A DNA stretch of 64,000 bases from an uncultured Ruegeria sp. (GCF_947497005.1 NZ_CANMFF010000002.1:248001-312000); one strand, 5' to 3'. Positions 35,352 through 45,211 are shown, numbered from the stretch's first letter. Notes: generated by a model not told the origin, from the sequence alone. Numbers and translations: made by a program.

Positions 35352-36131
35352 ATGGATCTGGGAATTCAAGGAAAACGCGCGCTGGTCTGTGCCAGCAGCA
35401 AGGGATTGGGTCTGGGCTGTGCCGAGGCTTTGGCAGCTGCCGGCGCAAATCTCGTGATGAATGCGCGTGGCTCTGACGCTCTTGAGGCTGAGGCCGCACG
35501 CCTGCGCTCAGAGCACGGCGTTGAGGTGGGGACAGTCGCTTGTGACGTGACAACCGCCGAGGGGCAAGCGCAGGTGATCGAAGCTGCGCAGGGCGTTGAT
35601 ATTCTTGTAACAAATGCCGGTGGGCCGCCGCCGGGCGTGTGGTCGGATTGGGAACGTGGCGACTTCATCAAGGCGCTGGACAGCAACATGCTGACACCGA
35701 TTGCATTCATGAAGGCGTTGCTTCCCGGAATGATGGACAAGGGCTGGGGCCGTGTGGTGAATATCACCTCACAATCCGTGCGTGCCCCAATCCCTGCGCT
35801 GGGTCTGTCAAACGCTGCGCGGACCGGTCTGACCGGTTATGTTGCGGGGACGTCTCGCCAAGTGGCTCCGCATGGGGTGACCATCAACAATTTGTTGCCG
35901 GGTATCCATGCGACGGACCGCGCCAACTCGCTGGATGGTGGTGTTGCAGCACAAAAGGGGATTTCCATGGATGACGCACGGGCTGAACGCGCCGCAACCA
36001 TTCCGGCTCGACGGTATGGCACGCGGCAGGAATTCGGTGCGGTTTGCGCCTTCCTGTGTTCGCAGCATGCCGGGTTCATCGTTGGGCAGAACATTCTGCT
36101 GGACGGTGGCGGCACCAACCTGACGATGTAA
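35352..36131 (+). CDS. SDR-family protein lacking the canonical YxxxK
   Basis: A 259-residue short-chain dehydrogenase fold. Its cofactor motif is SSKGLGLGCAEAL and the NAG motif is TNAGGPPPG. Where most SDRs have Ser and YxxxK, this one reads ITSQSVRAPIPALGLSNAARTG: Tyr is replaced by Leu and Lys by Arg. This matches a recognised divergent subgroup often annotated as 3-oxoacyl-ACP reductase, so activity should not be assumed. GGGAGGA precedes the ATG at 35352. The next gene begins 2 nt after its stop. Confidence 0.87.
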   Translation: MDLGIQGKRALVCASSKGLGLGCAEALAAAGANLVMNARGSDALEAEAARLRSEHGVEVGTVACDVTTAEGQAQVIEAAQGVDILVTNAGGPPPGVWSDWERGDFIKALDSNMLTPIAFMKALLPGMMDKGWGRVVNITSQSVRAPIPALGLSNAARTGLTGYVAGTSRQVAPHGVTINNLLPGIHATDRANSLDGGVAAQKGISMDDARAERAATIPARRYGTRQEFGAVCAFLCSQHAGFIVGQNILLDGGGTNLTM

Positions 36132-36133
36132 TC

Positions 36134-37246
36134 ATGGCGCAGGGGTTTTCGTTGAAGGATCAATTGTTCAACGCTGAGAAAGTAAACTATCTTAGCAAGT
36201 TATTTGCGAACGCTGAACCATCGTTCGATGCCCCCGAGTTTCAGGATCAGGTCATGTCGCGTCTGCCTGAGCTGGAGCTGAAAGAGCGTATGGCCTGGAT
36301 CGCAGCGTGCCTGCAACAGGCCGTGCCGGGGGATTTGCCAGCTGTCGCTCCGGTGATCCTGCGGGCTTTGCCCGAACCTCTGGACCCTTCCAAATCGGAT
36401 GATGATTTTGGAGATTTCATCTTTGCGCCTTTGGGCGATTGGGTGGCGGACATTGGGTTGGGTCACCTGGATCTGGCTTTGGGTGTGCTGGAAGAGGTGA
36501 CACAACGTTTCTCTATGGAATGGGCCATACGACCCTTCCTCAACCAAGACCCGGATAGGGTGCTGGAGAGGATGCAGGACTGGTGTACCCATGACAGCTA
36601 TCACGTGCGCCGATTGGTCAGTGAAGGCACGCGGCCGCGTTTGCCATGGGGGCAGGCCGTTGGTCTGAAACTTGCAGACCCGCTGCCTTTGTTGGATCGT
36701 TTGCATGGTGACAGCACCCGTTATGTGACCCGGTCGGTGGCCAATCATCTTAATGACATTACGAAGAAGGACCCGGATCTGGTGCTGGGGCGTCTGGATG
36801 AGTGGCGCGCTGAGGGGCGTCAGACCACGGCAGAGCTGGATTGGATGACCTCTCATACGCTGCGCGGGTTGGTTAAGGCGGGGCATCCCGAGGCAATGAA
36901 GATGCTGGGATATGACCCGGACGCTGATATTTCGGTTTCGATTGATCTGAATTCCGAAGCCCGTATTGGTGAAGCTCTGGAGTTTTCGGTCGATCTGAGC
37001 GGGTCCGGTGCGCAACCTGTTCTGGTGGATTATATCGTTCACTTTCAACGTCCTGGTGGAAAAACCTCAGCCAAAGTGCACAAGCTTAAACAGGCGGTTC
37101 TTAAGAGCGGTCGGTTGCAGTTGACCAAACGCCACAAATTGAAGGGCGACGCCACGACCTTCAAGCTGATCCCCGGTGCACACCGTCTTGAGATTCAGGT
37201 GAACGGCAAAATCCGCGCTGGTGTCGATTTCGATCTGCTGGGGTAA
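36134..37246 (+). CDS. HEAT-repeat protein, DNA alkylation repair (AlkD)-like
   Basis: A 370-residue all-helical repeat protein resembling the AlkD/DUF-type DNA alkylation repair family. It has helical pairs such as ERMAWIAACLQQAVPGDLP, WAIRPFLNQDPDRVLERMQDWCTHDSYHVRRLVSEGTRPRLPW, and YVTRSVANHLNDITKKDPDLV. A C-terminal beta-rich region of about 100 residues (SVDLSGSGAQPVLVDYIVHF) is added. No catalytic glycosylase residues can be assigned with confidence. Starts 2 nt after the SDR stop, so co-translated with it. Confidence 0.72.
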   Translation: MAQGFSLKDQLFNAEKVNYLSKLFANAEPSFDAPEFQDQVMSRLPELELKERMAWIAACLQQAVPGDLPAVAPVILRALPEPLDPSKSDDDFGDFIFAPLGDWVADIGLGHLDLALGVLEEVTQRFSMEWAIRPFLNQDPDRVLERMQDWCTHDSYHVRRLVSEGTRPRLPWGQAVGLKLADPLPLLDRLHGDSTRYVTRSVANHLNDITKKDPDLVLGRLDEWRAEGRQTTAELDWMTSHTLRGLVKAGHPEAMKMLGYDPDADISVSIDLNSEARIGEALEFSVDLSGSGAQPVLVDYIVHFQRPGGKTSAKVHKLKQAVLKSGRLQLTKRHKLKGDATTFKLIPGAHRLEIQVNGKIRAGVDFDLLG

Positions 37247-37351
37247 TACCACATCAGAGTGCTCACGCTTTCGTCAAATTCGCGGCTGTGGATTGCGTAG
37301 AAGTGTACGCCGCACTAATTGCAGAGCAGCGATACACAAGGGAAGACTGCG

Positions 37352-38401
37352 ATGAAGCATGAATCGGTGCAGAATTACTATGGTGAAGTCCTGCAGAGCA
37401 GCGCGGACTTACAGACCAACGCTTGCTGCACGCCTGACGACATGCCGGATCACCTCAAACGTATTCTTTCGAAAATTCATGACGATGTGCTGACCCGCTA
37501 CTACGGGTGCGGCCTAATCGCACCGCTAGATCTCGAGGGCATGTCGATCCTCGATCTTGGCTGTGGGGCCGGGCGTGATGTCTATGCGCTGTCTGCTATG
37601 GTCGGTGAAAAGGGACGGGTGGTCGGGGTGGACATGACACCCGAGCAACTGGATGTCGCCCGCGCACATCAGGACTATCACGCCGAGGTGTTTGGCCACG
37701 CGCAGAGCAATGTGGAATTCCATCACGGCTATATCGAAAAGCTGGATGAGTTGGATCTGGAGCCCGGATCGTTCGATATCATCGTGTCGAATTGCGTGAT
37801 CAACCTTGCAACCGACAAGGATGCCGTTCTGCGCGGCGCGCATCGACTGTTGAAAGAGGGCGGCGAGATGTATTTCTCGGACGTCTATGCAGACCGTCGT
37901 ATTCCGCAGGCGATGGCTGAGGATGAAGTTTTGTATGGCGAGTGCCTGTCAGGTGCATTGTACTGGAATGACTTCCTGTCGATGGCTCGCAAGGCCGGTT
38001 TTGGCGACCCGCGTCGTGAAACTCATCGTCCATTGACCATCGAAAACCCCGTGCTCGAAGCACGTGTGGCTCCGCTCAAGTTCTTGTCGGCCACGTATCG
38101 TCTGTTCAAACTACCCGCACTTGAACCGGCTTGCGAGGATTACGGTCAGGCGGTGATCTATAAAGGTACCGTTCCCAACGCGCCGCACGCGTTTGTTCTG
38201 GACGATCACCACGCCATTGACGCTGGCAAGGTCTTTCCTGTCTGCGGCAACACGTGGATGATGTTGCAAGACACGCGTTTTGCTCGCCACTTCGACTTTA
38301 TCGGCGATTTCTCGACTCATTACGGTATCTTCGAAGGCTGTGGCGGCGAAAGCCCGTTTGAAACCGTGGACGAGGCTACGTCTTCGGGCGGATGCTGCTG
38401 A
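37352..38401 (+). CDS. arsM: Arsenite methyltransferase ArsM
   Basis: SAM-dependent methylase turning As(III) into methylated, partly volatile arsenicals. 349 residues from the ATG at 37352. SAM motif ILDLGCGAGRD (67-77). The arsenic-binding cysteines seen in ArsM enzymes are all present: C25/C26 (ACCTP), C53 (YYGCG), C148 (SNCVINL) and C198 (GECLSGALYW), with the 50-residue spacing of the last pair as in algal ArsM. The C-terminal domain ends in SSGGCC, a terminal Cys pair. No arsR, arsB or arsC adjoins it. Confidence 0.9.
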   Translation: MKHESVQNYYGEVLQSSADLQTNACCTPDDMPDHLKRILSKIHDDVLTRYYGCGLIAPLDLEGMSILDLGCGAGRDVYALSAMVGEKGRVVGVDMTPEQLDVARAHQDYHAEVFGHAQSNVEFHHGYIEKLDELDLEPGSFDIIVSNCVINLATDKDAVLRGAHRLLKEGGEMYFSDVYADRRIPQAMAEDEVLYGECLSGALYWNDFLSMARKAGFGDPRRETHRPLTIENPVLEARVAPLKFLSATYRLFKLPALEPACEDYGQAVIYKGTVPNAPHAFVLDDHHAIDAGKVFPVCGNTWMMLQDTRFARHFDFIGDFSTHYGIFEGCGGESPFETVDEATSSGGCC

Positions 38402-38481
38402 TCTCTTGCACCTGAAGGGCGGGGTTGCTATCCCCGCCCAAGCCCGATGGATTTGATCGGGAAAGGCAATGGGGTCCATCG

Positions 38482-39576
38482 GTGACAGGTAACGCAACTC
38501 CTCCGCGTCTGGAAATTCGCAACATTATTCGCCGGTTCGAGGGACGGGTTGTCGTGGATGACGTGTCATTGACCGTACAGGCGGGCAAGGTAACCTGTCT
38601 GCTAGGGCCATCCGGCTGCGGCAAATCCACCACTTTGCGGATGATCGCCGGGGTCGAAATGCAGGACTCGGGCGAGATTTACGTCGATGGCAAGCTGATC
38701 TGTGACACCTTGTTTCGGGTGCCGCCGGAGCGGCGTGAGATCGGGTTGATGTTCCAGGACTTTGCTTTGTTCCCGCATCTGAGCGTGGCCAACAATGTGG
38801 CCTTTGGCCTGAAGGGCAGCAAGGACGAGAAGCGCGCCCGGGTCGAGGAATTACTGCGCAAAGTCGACCTGATGCGGTTCATAGACGGGTTTCCGCATCA
38901 ATTGTCAGGCGGTGAGCAACAACGAGTGGCCTTGGCGCGCGCCTTGGCGCCGCGCCCCCGGATCATGCTGATGGACGAGCCGTTCTCGGGCCTCGATAAC
39001 CGTTTGCGTGATGGCATCCGGGATGAGACGCTGGCCATTCTCAAGGAAGAGGACGCCGCTGTTTTGCTGGTCACGCATGAGCCGGAAGAGGCGATGCGGA
39101 TGGCTGATGAGATCGCCCTGATGCGGCGCGGCAAGATCGTTCAGCAGGGCGCGCCGTACAACGTCTATACCCGACCTGCAGACAAGGCAGCCGTGGCATT
39201 TTTCAGTGATGTCAATGTGTTGCGGTCTCAAGTGAATGGGGCGTTGGCTGACACTCCGTTCGGACAATTCCTTGCACCGGGTATCCCGGATGGAACAGAT
39301 GTCGAGATCGTATTTCGACCGCAACACGTTAAGCTGGATTTCGATCGCAACGGTAAGGGGCCGCTGCCGACACCTACGGACGGAGTCGCAGCGCGAGGCG
39401 TTGTCGAACGCGCGCGCTTTCTTGGCAACGAAAGCTTGATCGAATTCCGTATGGACTATGACAACACGATCCTCAGGGCGACGGTTCCGAATGTCTTTGT
39501 GCCGGGGCCGGGTCGGGTCATGTGGCTGACCATCCGACGCGACAGGTGCTTTGTTTTTCCCGAGACGAAGGGTTAA
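38482..39576 (+). CDS. ABC transporter ATP-binding protein (FbpC/PotA-like), no permease nearby
   Basis: A 364-residue ATPase. Walker A GPSGCGKST, signature LSGGEQQRVALARAL, Walker B IMLMDEP and the H-loop LLVTHEPEEA lead into a C-terminal TOBE-type domain (EIVFRPQHVKLDF and onward), typical of importers for iron(III), spermidine or sugars. I prefer the GTG at 38482; the frame also opens from a TTG at 38425. It stands 80 nt after arsM with no permease or binding protein adjacent. Confidence 0.85.
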   Translation: MTGNATPPRLEIRNIIRRFEGRVVVDDVSLTVQAGKVTCLLGPSGCGKSTTLRMIAGVEMQDSGEIYVDGKLICDTLFRVPPERREIGLMFQDFALFPHLSVANNVAFGLKGSKDEKRARVEELLRKVDLMRFIDGFPHQLSGGEQQRVALARALAPRPRIMLMDEPFSGLDNRLRDGIRDETLAILKEEDAAVLLVTHEPEEAMRMADEIALMRRGKIVQQGAPYNVYTRPADKAAVAFFSDVNVLRSQVNGALADTPFGQFLAPGIPDGTDVEIVFRPQHVKLDFDRNGKGPLPTPTDGVAARGVVERARFLGNESLIEFRMDYDNTILRATVPNVFVPGPGRVMWLTIRRDRCFVFPETKG

Positions 39577-39690
39577 CTACTCGATTTCCACTCAAGTGGT
39601 GCGCGAAAGCCTCAGAATGCAGGTCCACGTCGCTTGCCGCAGCGCAGGCCGGGGTCTATCAAGGGCCAAACGCGGGGGTAAATCGGGCAC

Positions 39691-40473
39691 ATGCGTATTC
39701 TTCTGACCAATGATGACGGGATCAACGCGCCGGGTTTGATCACGCTCGAAGCGATTGCTGCTGATCTGGCGGGGCCGGACGGAGAAGTCTGGGTGGTTGC
39801 GCCCGCCTTCGAACAATCCGGGGTCGGGCATTGCATCAGCTACACGCACCCCACGATGATCGCCAAGCTGAGCGAGCGACGCTATGCAGCCGAAGGATCG
39901 CCTGCGGACTGTGTCTTGGCAGGGCTGCACGATGTCATGGTAAACAGTCCTCCGGATCTGGTTCTGTCCGGCGTGAACCGGGGCAATAACTCGGCCGAGA
40001 ACACGCTTTATTCCGGCACCATTGGTGGCGCGATGGAAGCGGCGCTGCAAGGCGTGCCCGCGATTGCACTGTCGCAGTATTTCGGCCCACGCAATCTGGG
40101 GCTGGATAACCCGTTCGAAGCTGCGGGGCGTTTTGGGGCAGATCTGGTTCGGCGCATTCTGGATGCCAATCCGGCAGAACAGGGCGACTACCGCCTATTT
40201 TACAACGTGAATTTTCCTCCCGTTCCTGCGGATGAGGTGCTGGGAACACGCGTTGCCGCGCAAGGATTCCGGCGCGACACGCATTTCTCGGTCGAGCCGC
40301 ACAGCTCGCCGTCAGGACGGCGGTTCCTGTGGATCAAGGGCGGGTATCAGCACAACCCGACTGCACCCGGAACGGATGCGGCGGTCAATCTGGAAGGCTA
40401 TATCTCGGTCACGCCGATGCGAGCGGACCTGACTGCACATGACATGCTGGGGGCATTGAAGGCGGTCGAATGA
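39691..40473 (+). CDS. surE: 5'/3'-nucleotidase SurE
   Basis: Metal-dependent nucleoside-monophosphate phosphatase, 260 residues. The N-terminal [13 protein letters not shown] holds the Asp-Asp metal ligands; [41 protein letters not shown] and NVNFP are classic SurE segments. Overlaps pcm by 4 nt. The surE-pcm-nlpD order is widely conserved in proteobacteria and is linked to stationary-phase survival. Confidence 0.96.
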   Translation: MRILLTNDDGINAPGLITLEAIAADLAGPDGEVWVVAPAFEQSGVGHCISYTHPTMIAKLSERRYAAEGSPADCVLAGLHDVMVNSPPDLVLSGVNRGNNSAENTLYSGTIGGAMEAALQGVPAIALSQYFGPRNLGLDNPFEAAGRFGADLVRRILDANPAEQGDYRLFYNVNFPPVPADEVLGTRVAAQGFRRDTHFSVEPHSSPSGRRFLWIKGGYQHNPTAPGTDAAVNLEGYISVTPMRADLTAHDMLGALKAVE

Positions 40474-41120
40474 GCGGACTGGACCCCGAAACAGTAATGC
40501 AGTTCCTGTTTGCCTTGCGCAAACGGGGCGTCACAGACGCCCGCGTTTTGGCGGCGATGGAGCAGATCGACAGGGGTCGCTTTGTGACGGGCCTGTTCTC
40601 GGATCGCGCTTACGAGGACATGCCCCTGCCGATTTCCTGTGGTCAGACAATCAGCCAGCCATCGGTCGTTGGTCTCATGACGCAGGCACTGGATGTACGG
40701 CCAAGGGATACGGTGCTCGAGATCGGTACAGGGTCGGGTTATCAGGCCGCAGTTCTTTCCAAACTGGCGCGACGGGTCTATACGGTCGAGCGCCACCGGC
40801 GGCTGGTCAGCGAAACTGGTAAGCTGTTTGCCGAACTGGGACTGACGAATATCACGGCTATGTTGTCTGACGGATCGTTCGGCCTGCCGGAACAGGCTCC
40901 GTTTGATCGGATCATTGTAACAGCGGCGGCCGAAGACCCTCCGGGACCGCTCTTGGCGCAGCTGAAAATCGGGGGTATCATGGTTTTACCCGTAGGTCAG
41001 TCGGACGCGGTGCAGCAGTTGATCAAAGTGACGCGCACCGAGACCGGTCTGGACTATGACGAATTGACGTCGGTCCGTTTTGTTCCTCTGCTTGAGGGGC
41101 TTGGTAAGGACGAGACGTAA
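40470..41120 (+). CDS. pcm: Protein-L-isoaspartate O-methyltransferase
   Basis: Repairs isoaspartyl residues in aged proteins by SAM-dependent methylation. 216 residues. The substrate region [24 protein letters not shown] precedes SAM motif [19 protein letters not shown] and the later VTAAAEDPP. Translationally coupled to surE; nlpD follows with an 8-62 nt gap depending on its start. Confidence 0.96.
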   Translation: MSGLDPETVMQFLFALRKRGVTDARVLAAMEQIDRGRFVTGLFSDRAYEDMPLPISCGQTISQPSVVGLMTQALDVRPRDTVLEIGTGSGYQAAVLSKLARRVYTVERHRRLVSETGKLFAELGLTNITAMLSDGSFGLPEQAPFDRIIVTAAAEDPPGPLLAQLKIGGIMVLPVGQSDAVQQLIKVTRTETGLDYDELTSVRFVPLLEGLGKDET

Positions 41121-41182
41121 CAGGCTTAATGAATTGGTCGCCGGAACCCCGGACAACAGGGGCAGGCGTTGAGGGCAGAATT

Positions 41183-42355
41183 ATGAGTGCAGTATCCAAA
41201 TCAGCTATGCGTCGCTGCGCGACTGGAGTGGCCGCTCTGGCTATTCTGGCCGGGTGTGAGGGGCCATTGGACTATGACCTGCGTGGGCAGATCGGCGGGT
41301 TTTCGACCACTGATGCCGCGCAGTCGGCAACAACGTCACGCCCAACGCCCGACAGCCGGGGGGTGATAACCTACCCGAACTATCAGGTGGTCGTGGCCCG
41401 CCGAGGCGACAAGGTGCGTGACGTGGCCGCGCGGGTTGGCCTGCCAGAGGGCGAGCTGTCGCGTTTCAACGGTCTTCAGACGACTGACACGTTGAGAGAA
41501 GGCGAAGTACTGGCCTTGCCGCGTTCAGTCGGTGCGGGCAGCGGCGTAGATATCGCGTCAGTTGCCGGAGCCGCGATTGATCAGGCCCCGGAATCGGGGG
41601 GAGTCCGGACCACGACGCTGGAACCTGCAAAACCTGCGCCAACCCAGGCACCTGTTGCATCCGGGCCGGAACCGGTCCGGCACAAGGTCAAGCGAGGCGA
41701 GACGGCCTATACGATTTCGCGCCTCTACCAGGTGCCGGTCGAGTCGCTGGCGGAATGGAATGGCCTGGGGTCGGATTTCACTGTGCGTGAAGGTCAGTTT
41801 CTGTTGATCCCGGTCAAAAACCAGCCTGCGCCACGTCAAAGCGCTGCTGCCGCGGCACCCGTTGCGGCAACCGAAGTCACGGAGCCGGGGCAGGGTTCAC
41901 CCACTCCGACCCCTCCAAGTGCTGCGCAGCCTTTGCCCGACGAAGCGGTCGCGCCGCTGGCTGAAGCCCCCGATGTGACGGCCGAAGCGCCGACAAATAC
42001 GCGATCGACGGCTTTGTCCCTGCCGGTCAGTGGCAACATCATTCGCGGCTATAGCAAGGGCAAGAATGAAGGCATTGACATAGCCGCGGCTCCGGGCACG
42101 GCTGTTACTGCGGCCGACGCGGGCACAGTGGCGGCAATTACTGCTGATGCGGACCAGGTGCCGATCATCGTGGTCAAGCACAAAAACGATCTGCTGACGG
42201 TTTATGCCAATGTCGATGATATCACCGTCAAGAAAGGTGATCGAGTGAGACGAGGTCAGAAATTGGCGCAGCTGCGGGGTGGAGACAACGCCTATGTGCA
42301 TTTCGAAGTGCGCAAAGGGTTCGAATCCGTCGATCCCGATCCTTACCTGAAGTAA
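41183..42355 (+). CDS. nlpD: NlpD-like lipoprotein, LysM + degenerate M23 domain
   Basis: A 390-residue envelope lipoprotein. I start at 41183, where GAGG precedes the ATG. Lipobox ILAGC gives lipidated Cys25. Two LysM domains (about 68-115 and 165-212, both around the YxVxRGDxxxxI pattern) bind peptidoglycan, followed by a Pro/Ala-rich linker and a C-terminal LytM/M23 domain. In that domain the zinc ligands look lost: NEGID where active enzymes have HxxxD, and YVHFEVR where they have HxH. It is thus likely an amidase activator like E. coli NlpD/EnvC, not a peptidase. Confidence 0.9.
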   Translation: MSAVSKSAMRRCATGVAALAILAGCEGPLDYDLRGQIGGFSTTDAAQSATTSRPTPDSRGVITYPNYQVVVARRGDKVRDVAARVGLPEGELSRFNGLQTTDTLREGEVLALPRSVGAGSGVDIASVAGAAIDQAPESGGVRTTTLEPAKPAPTQAPVASGPEPVRHKVKRGETAYTISRLYQVPVESLAEWNGLGSDFTVREGQFLLIPVKNQPAPRQSAAAAAPVAATEVTEPGQGSPTPTPPSAAQPLPDEAVAPLAEAPDVTAEAPTNTRSTALSLPVSGNIIRGYSKGKNEGIDIAAAPGTAVTAADAGTVAAITADADQVPIIVVKHKNDLLTVYANVDDITVKKGDRVRRGQKLAQLRGGDNAYVHFEVRKGFESVDPDPYLK

Positions 42356-42417
42356 GGATGAATGGTCCGAATCGGGTTATACTGCTGGCGGGGTTATTTT
42401 TGAAAAGATGAATTTTA

Positions 42418-43089
42418 TCAGGCGTTTGGGTCATAATCGCTCAGACGTTTTCCGGGCTCGTCTGCGAAAAGTTCCGGTAGTGGTGATACGGAATCAATCA
42501 AGTCTATGCGGAAGACACGGAAGCCCTGACGCAATTCGCACCAAGCGGTCAGGGTCCAGACACGTCCCCAGTATTCCATATGTAACGGGCGAACGATGCG
42601 TTCGGTCAAAACGCCGTCAATGCGGCGGTAGGACAAATAGAGTTTCTGGCGGGATTTGATCGCTGCGCGGATCGGCGCCATATGTGCCAGCCCGCGTGCG
42701 GCATCGGCAAAGGGGTAGACCGCGAATTTCCACGTATCGGCTTCGGCCACTACCTGCGTCGGCAGAACAGCATCAATTTTTTCCGCCAGAGAATTGGCGG
42801 CGGCTTTCAGGTCAGGGTCTGCGGCCTCGGCTACGATCGCCATGCCGAGGTTCAGCGCTTCAAGCTCGGCCGGGGTCAGGTTCAGTGGTGGCAGAGTGAT
42901 CTGCTCGCGCACCATGTAACCAACACCGCGCTCACCTTCTACCGGTACGCCCGAGGCCACCAGTGTATCCATGTCGCGATAGATGGTACGGACCGACACC
43001 TCGAGCCGGTCCGCGATGTCCTGCGCGCGGTGCAGTTTGCCGTCGCGCAGGATCTGGATGATATCGAACAGGCGGTCAGTGCGGCGCAT
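42418..43089 (-). CDS. YafY-type HTH/WYL-domain transcriptional regulator
   Basis: A 223-residue regulator (230 if started at 43110). The N-terminal HTH_11 RRTDRLFDIIQILRDGKLHRAQDIADRLEVSVRTIYRDMDTL is unmistakable. It is followed by a C-terminal WYL-like ligand domain (YLSYRRIDGVLTERIVRPLHMEYWGRVWTLTAWCELR). Probably controls the small ABM-type gene directly upstream, 21-22 nt away on the same strand, and itself. Target signal unknown. Confidence 0.88.
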   Translation of the reverse strand: MRRTDRLFDIIQILRDGKLHRAQDIADRLEVSVRTIYRDMDTLVASGVPVEGERGVGYMVREQITLPPLNLTPAELEALNLGMAIVAEAADPDLKAAANSLAEKIDAVLPTQVVAEADTWKFAVYPFADAARGLAHMAPIRAAIKSRQKLYLSYRRIDGVLTERIVRPLHMEYWGRVWTLTAWCELRQGFRVFRIDLIDSVSPLPELFADEPGKRLSDYDPNA

Positions 43090-43110
43090 GGCACGCCACC
43101 CAAACCGCAC

Positions 43111-43416
43111 CTAGGCAGTCATGTTCCATAGCACAGTCTCGTGGCGCATCTGAACGCTATCTGGATTGATGGCGGCCATCATGCCTGCAGCACATTTCTG
43201 TTTCGGAAACTGCGCTGCGGCTTTTTGAGCGGCCTTCATATCCGTCCAGACAACATAGTCGGTCCAGCGACCGTCTTCGCCCTGGCTGAGTTGCCTGTGG
43301 GCAAAGCCCGGTGCGCTGCGCACAAAGGCCTCAGAGGCCTGACTGAGTTTCACGAACTCTTCCGGCGTGGTACCATTGGCAAGGGTAAAGGTGACGATTT
43401 CAGCGACATGGGTCAT
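43111..43416 (-). CDS. Small dimeric alpha/beta-barrel (ABM-like) protein
   Basis: A 101-residue single-domain protein with the ferredoxin-like dimeric barrel pattern of antibiotic-biosynthesis-monooxygenase/DUF families. MTHVAEIVTFTLANGTTPEEFVKL is followed by FAHRQLSQGEDGRWTDYVVWTDMKAAQKAA. The role is unclear; such proteins range from heme monooxygenases to binding proteins. Operon with the WYL regulator that follows. Confidence 0.72.
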   Translation of the reverse strand: MTHVAEIVTFTLANGTTPEEFVKLSQASEAFVRSAPGFAHRQLSQGEDGRWTDYVVWTDMKAAQKAAAQFPKQKCAAGMMAAINPDSVQMRHETVLWNMTA

Positions 43417-43637
43417 TTGGTTCTCCGTTGACCTAGTTTCGATATCGTCGTTCTAGCCATGATCAACTGACATAAACCTGTCAGTTGAAAAAAGCGAGTC
43501 CGTAAATTTCTCGAGATCAGTTCGATTTTTGGCTTCATTTCGGGGCTGGTCTCTTTTGAGAAGTGGCATCCGAGCGTAAACACGAACCAGTTTATATTCC
43601 CGGCGCACAAGAGTGCCGATGAAAAAGGAGAAATGAC

Positions 43638-43853
43638 ATGCTCAACAATATAGGCCTTCCCGGTCTTCTTCTGATCGCAGTAGTGGTTTTGGTTCTGTTT
43701 GGCCGTGGCAAAATCAGTTCGCTGATGGGTGAAGTCGGCAAAGGTATTACCGCGTTCAAGAAGGGCGTGAAGGACGGTTCGGAAGAGTTGGAGCAGGACG
43801 CATCCGAATTGGCCAAGGACGTCACACCCGAGACCGACAAAGACAAGGTGTAA
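43638..43853 (+). CDS. tatA: Twin-arginine translocase subunit TatA
   Basis: Pore-forming Tat subunit, 71 residues. A short N-terminal TM helix ([16 protein letters not shown]) and hinge [17 protein letters not shown] are followed by an amphipathic helix and an acidic tail. AAAGGAG lies 8 nt upstream. First gene of tatABC; 6 nt to tatB. Confidence 0.96.
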   Translation: MLNNIGLPGLLLIAVVVLVLFGRGKISSLMGEVGKGITAFKKGVKDGSEELEQDASELAKDVTPETDKDKV

Positions 43854-43859
43854 GCCCGG

Positions 43860-44318
43860 ATGTTTGATCTGGGCTGGACCGAACTTCTGGTCATTGGCAT
43901 CGTTGCCCTGATCGTTGTGGGGCCGAAGGACCTGCCGGTGTTGTTCCGCAATGTCGGGCGTTTCGTCGGCAAGGCGCGTGGAATGGCGCGCGAGTTCAGC
44001 AGCGCCATGAACGAGGCTGCCGATCAGGCCGGGGTGAATGAGATCAAGAAGGGTCTCGACGCTGCCACAAACCCGGTCGGTTCGGCCATGGACGGTGTCA
44101 AACAAGCCGCGCAGGACATGGCAAAAAGCATCGATCCTACCAAGTTCGATCCTGATAGCGAAACCGGTAAACTGGCGACAGAGCGGGCTGAGCAGGCCAA
44201 GAAAATCCAAGCCTCCACCGCCCGTGCCGCGGCCGAGCGCAAGGCCAAAGAAGCCGCCGACGCACTTGCAAAGGCCGAAGAAGCCGAAGCCGCGCTGAAC
44301 ACTGAAAGCAAGACATGA
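43860..44318 (+). CDS. tatB: Twin-arginine translocase subunit TatB
   Basis: Tat receptor-complex subunit, 152 residues. [28 protein letters not shown] contains the Glu in the TM helix and the GPKDLP hinge that distinguish TatB. A long amphipathic and Ala/Lys/Glu-rich cytoplasmic tail follows. Overlaps tatC by 4 nt. Confidence 0.96.
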   Translation: MFDLGWTELLVIGIVALIVVGPKDLPVLFRNVGRFVGKARGMAREFSSAMNEAADQAGVNEIKKGLDAATNPVGSAMDGVKQAAQDMAKSIDPTKFDPDSETGKLATERAEQAKKIQASTARAAAERKAKEAADALAKAEEAEAALNTESKT

Positions 44319-45196
44319 GCAAAACCGACGAGATTGACGATTCCTCGGCCCCGTTGATCGAGCATCTGACGGAACTGCGCACGCGTTTGATCCATAGTGT
44401 CGTGGCTTTTCTGATCGGTATGATCATCTGTTTCACAGTGGCCACACCGATCTTCAACTTTCTGACCAATCCTCTGTGTCAAGTACTGGCAGATCGCGGG
44501 CAGGATTGCGGGCTGATCTTCATCTCGCCGCAGGAAGGGTTCTTTGTCGCGATCAAGGTCTCCTTGCTGGGCGGGTTCATTCTGGCGTTTCCTTATATCG
44601 GGATGCAGATGTGGCGCTTTGTAGCGCCCGGTCTGTACAAGACAGAAAAGAACGCATTCCTGCCCTTCATGCTGGCCTCGCCCTTCATGTTTCTTCTGGG
44701 TGCGAGCTTTGCGTTCTATGTCGTCACGCCGCTAGCCTATGACTTCTTCCTTGGGTTCCAGCAATTCGGGACTGAAGGTGAAGCTGTGGCCGATGGTGCA
44801 ACCTCAGCGCCGCTGAGCGTAGTGTTTCAGGGTTCGGCACAGGAATACCTGAATCTGACGATCAAGTTCATCGTTGCCTTTGGACTTTGCTTCCAATTGC
44901 CGGTTCTTCTGACCCTTATGGGTAAGGCGGGGCTGGTCAGTGCCGAAGGATTGGGTGCCGTACGAAAATATGCAGTCGTCGGTATTCTGGTTTTGGCGGC
45001 TGTTGTGACGCCCCCTGACGTGATCACCCAGATCATTCTCTTTGTCGTGGTCTACGGTCTCTACGAGATTTCGATCTTCCTTGTCGCCCGTGTCGAAAAG
45101 AAGCGTGAAGAGCAACTGCGCGCCGACGGGTATTACGACGATGACGAGGCGGAAGCAGACGAAGACCTGATGCAGGAATTCGAAGACGAGAAGTAA
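44315..45196 (+). CDS. tatC: Twin-arginine translocase subunit TatC
   Basis: Six-TM receptor for twin-arginine signal peptides, 293 residues. The cytoplasmic start [13 protein letters not shown] and the [20 protein letters not shown] loop are diagnostic. The C terminus is extended by an acidic tail ([18 protein letters not shown]) of the sort seen in related alphaproteobacteria. Last gene of tatABC, followed by a strong terminator. Confidence 0.97.
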   Translation: MSKTDEIDDSSAPLIEHLTELRTRLIHSVVAFLIGMIICFTVATPIFNFLTNPLCQVLADRGQDCGLIFISPQEGFFVAIKVSLLGGFILAFPYIGMQMWRFVAPGLYKTEKNAFLPFMLASPFMFLLGASFAFYVVTPLAYDFFLGFQQFGTEGEAVADGATSAPLSVVFQGSAQEYLNLTIKFIVAFGLCFQLPVLLTLMGKAGLVSAEGLGAVRKYAVVGILVLAAVVTPPDVITQIILFVVVYGLYEISIFLVARVEKKREEQLRADGYYDDDEAEADEDLMQEFEDEK

Positions 45197-45211
45197 TCTG
45201 CTGAGAAATCT

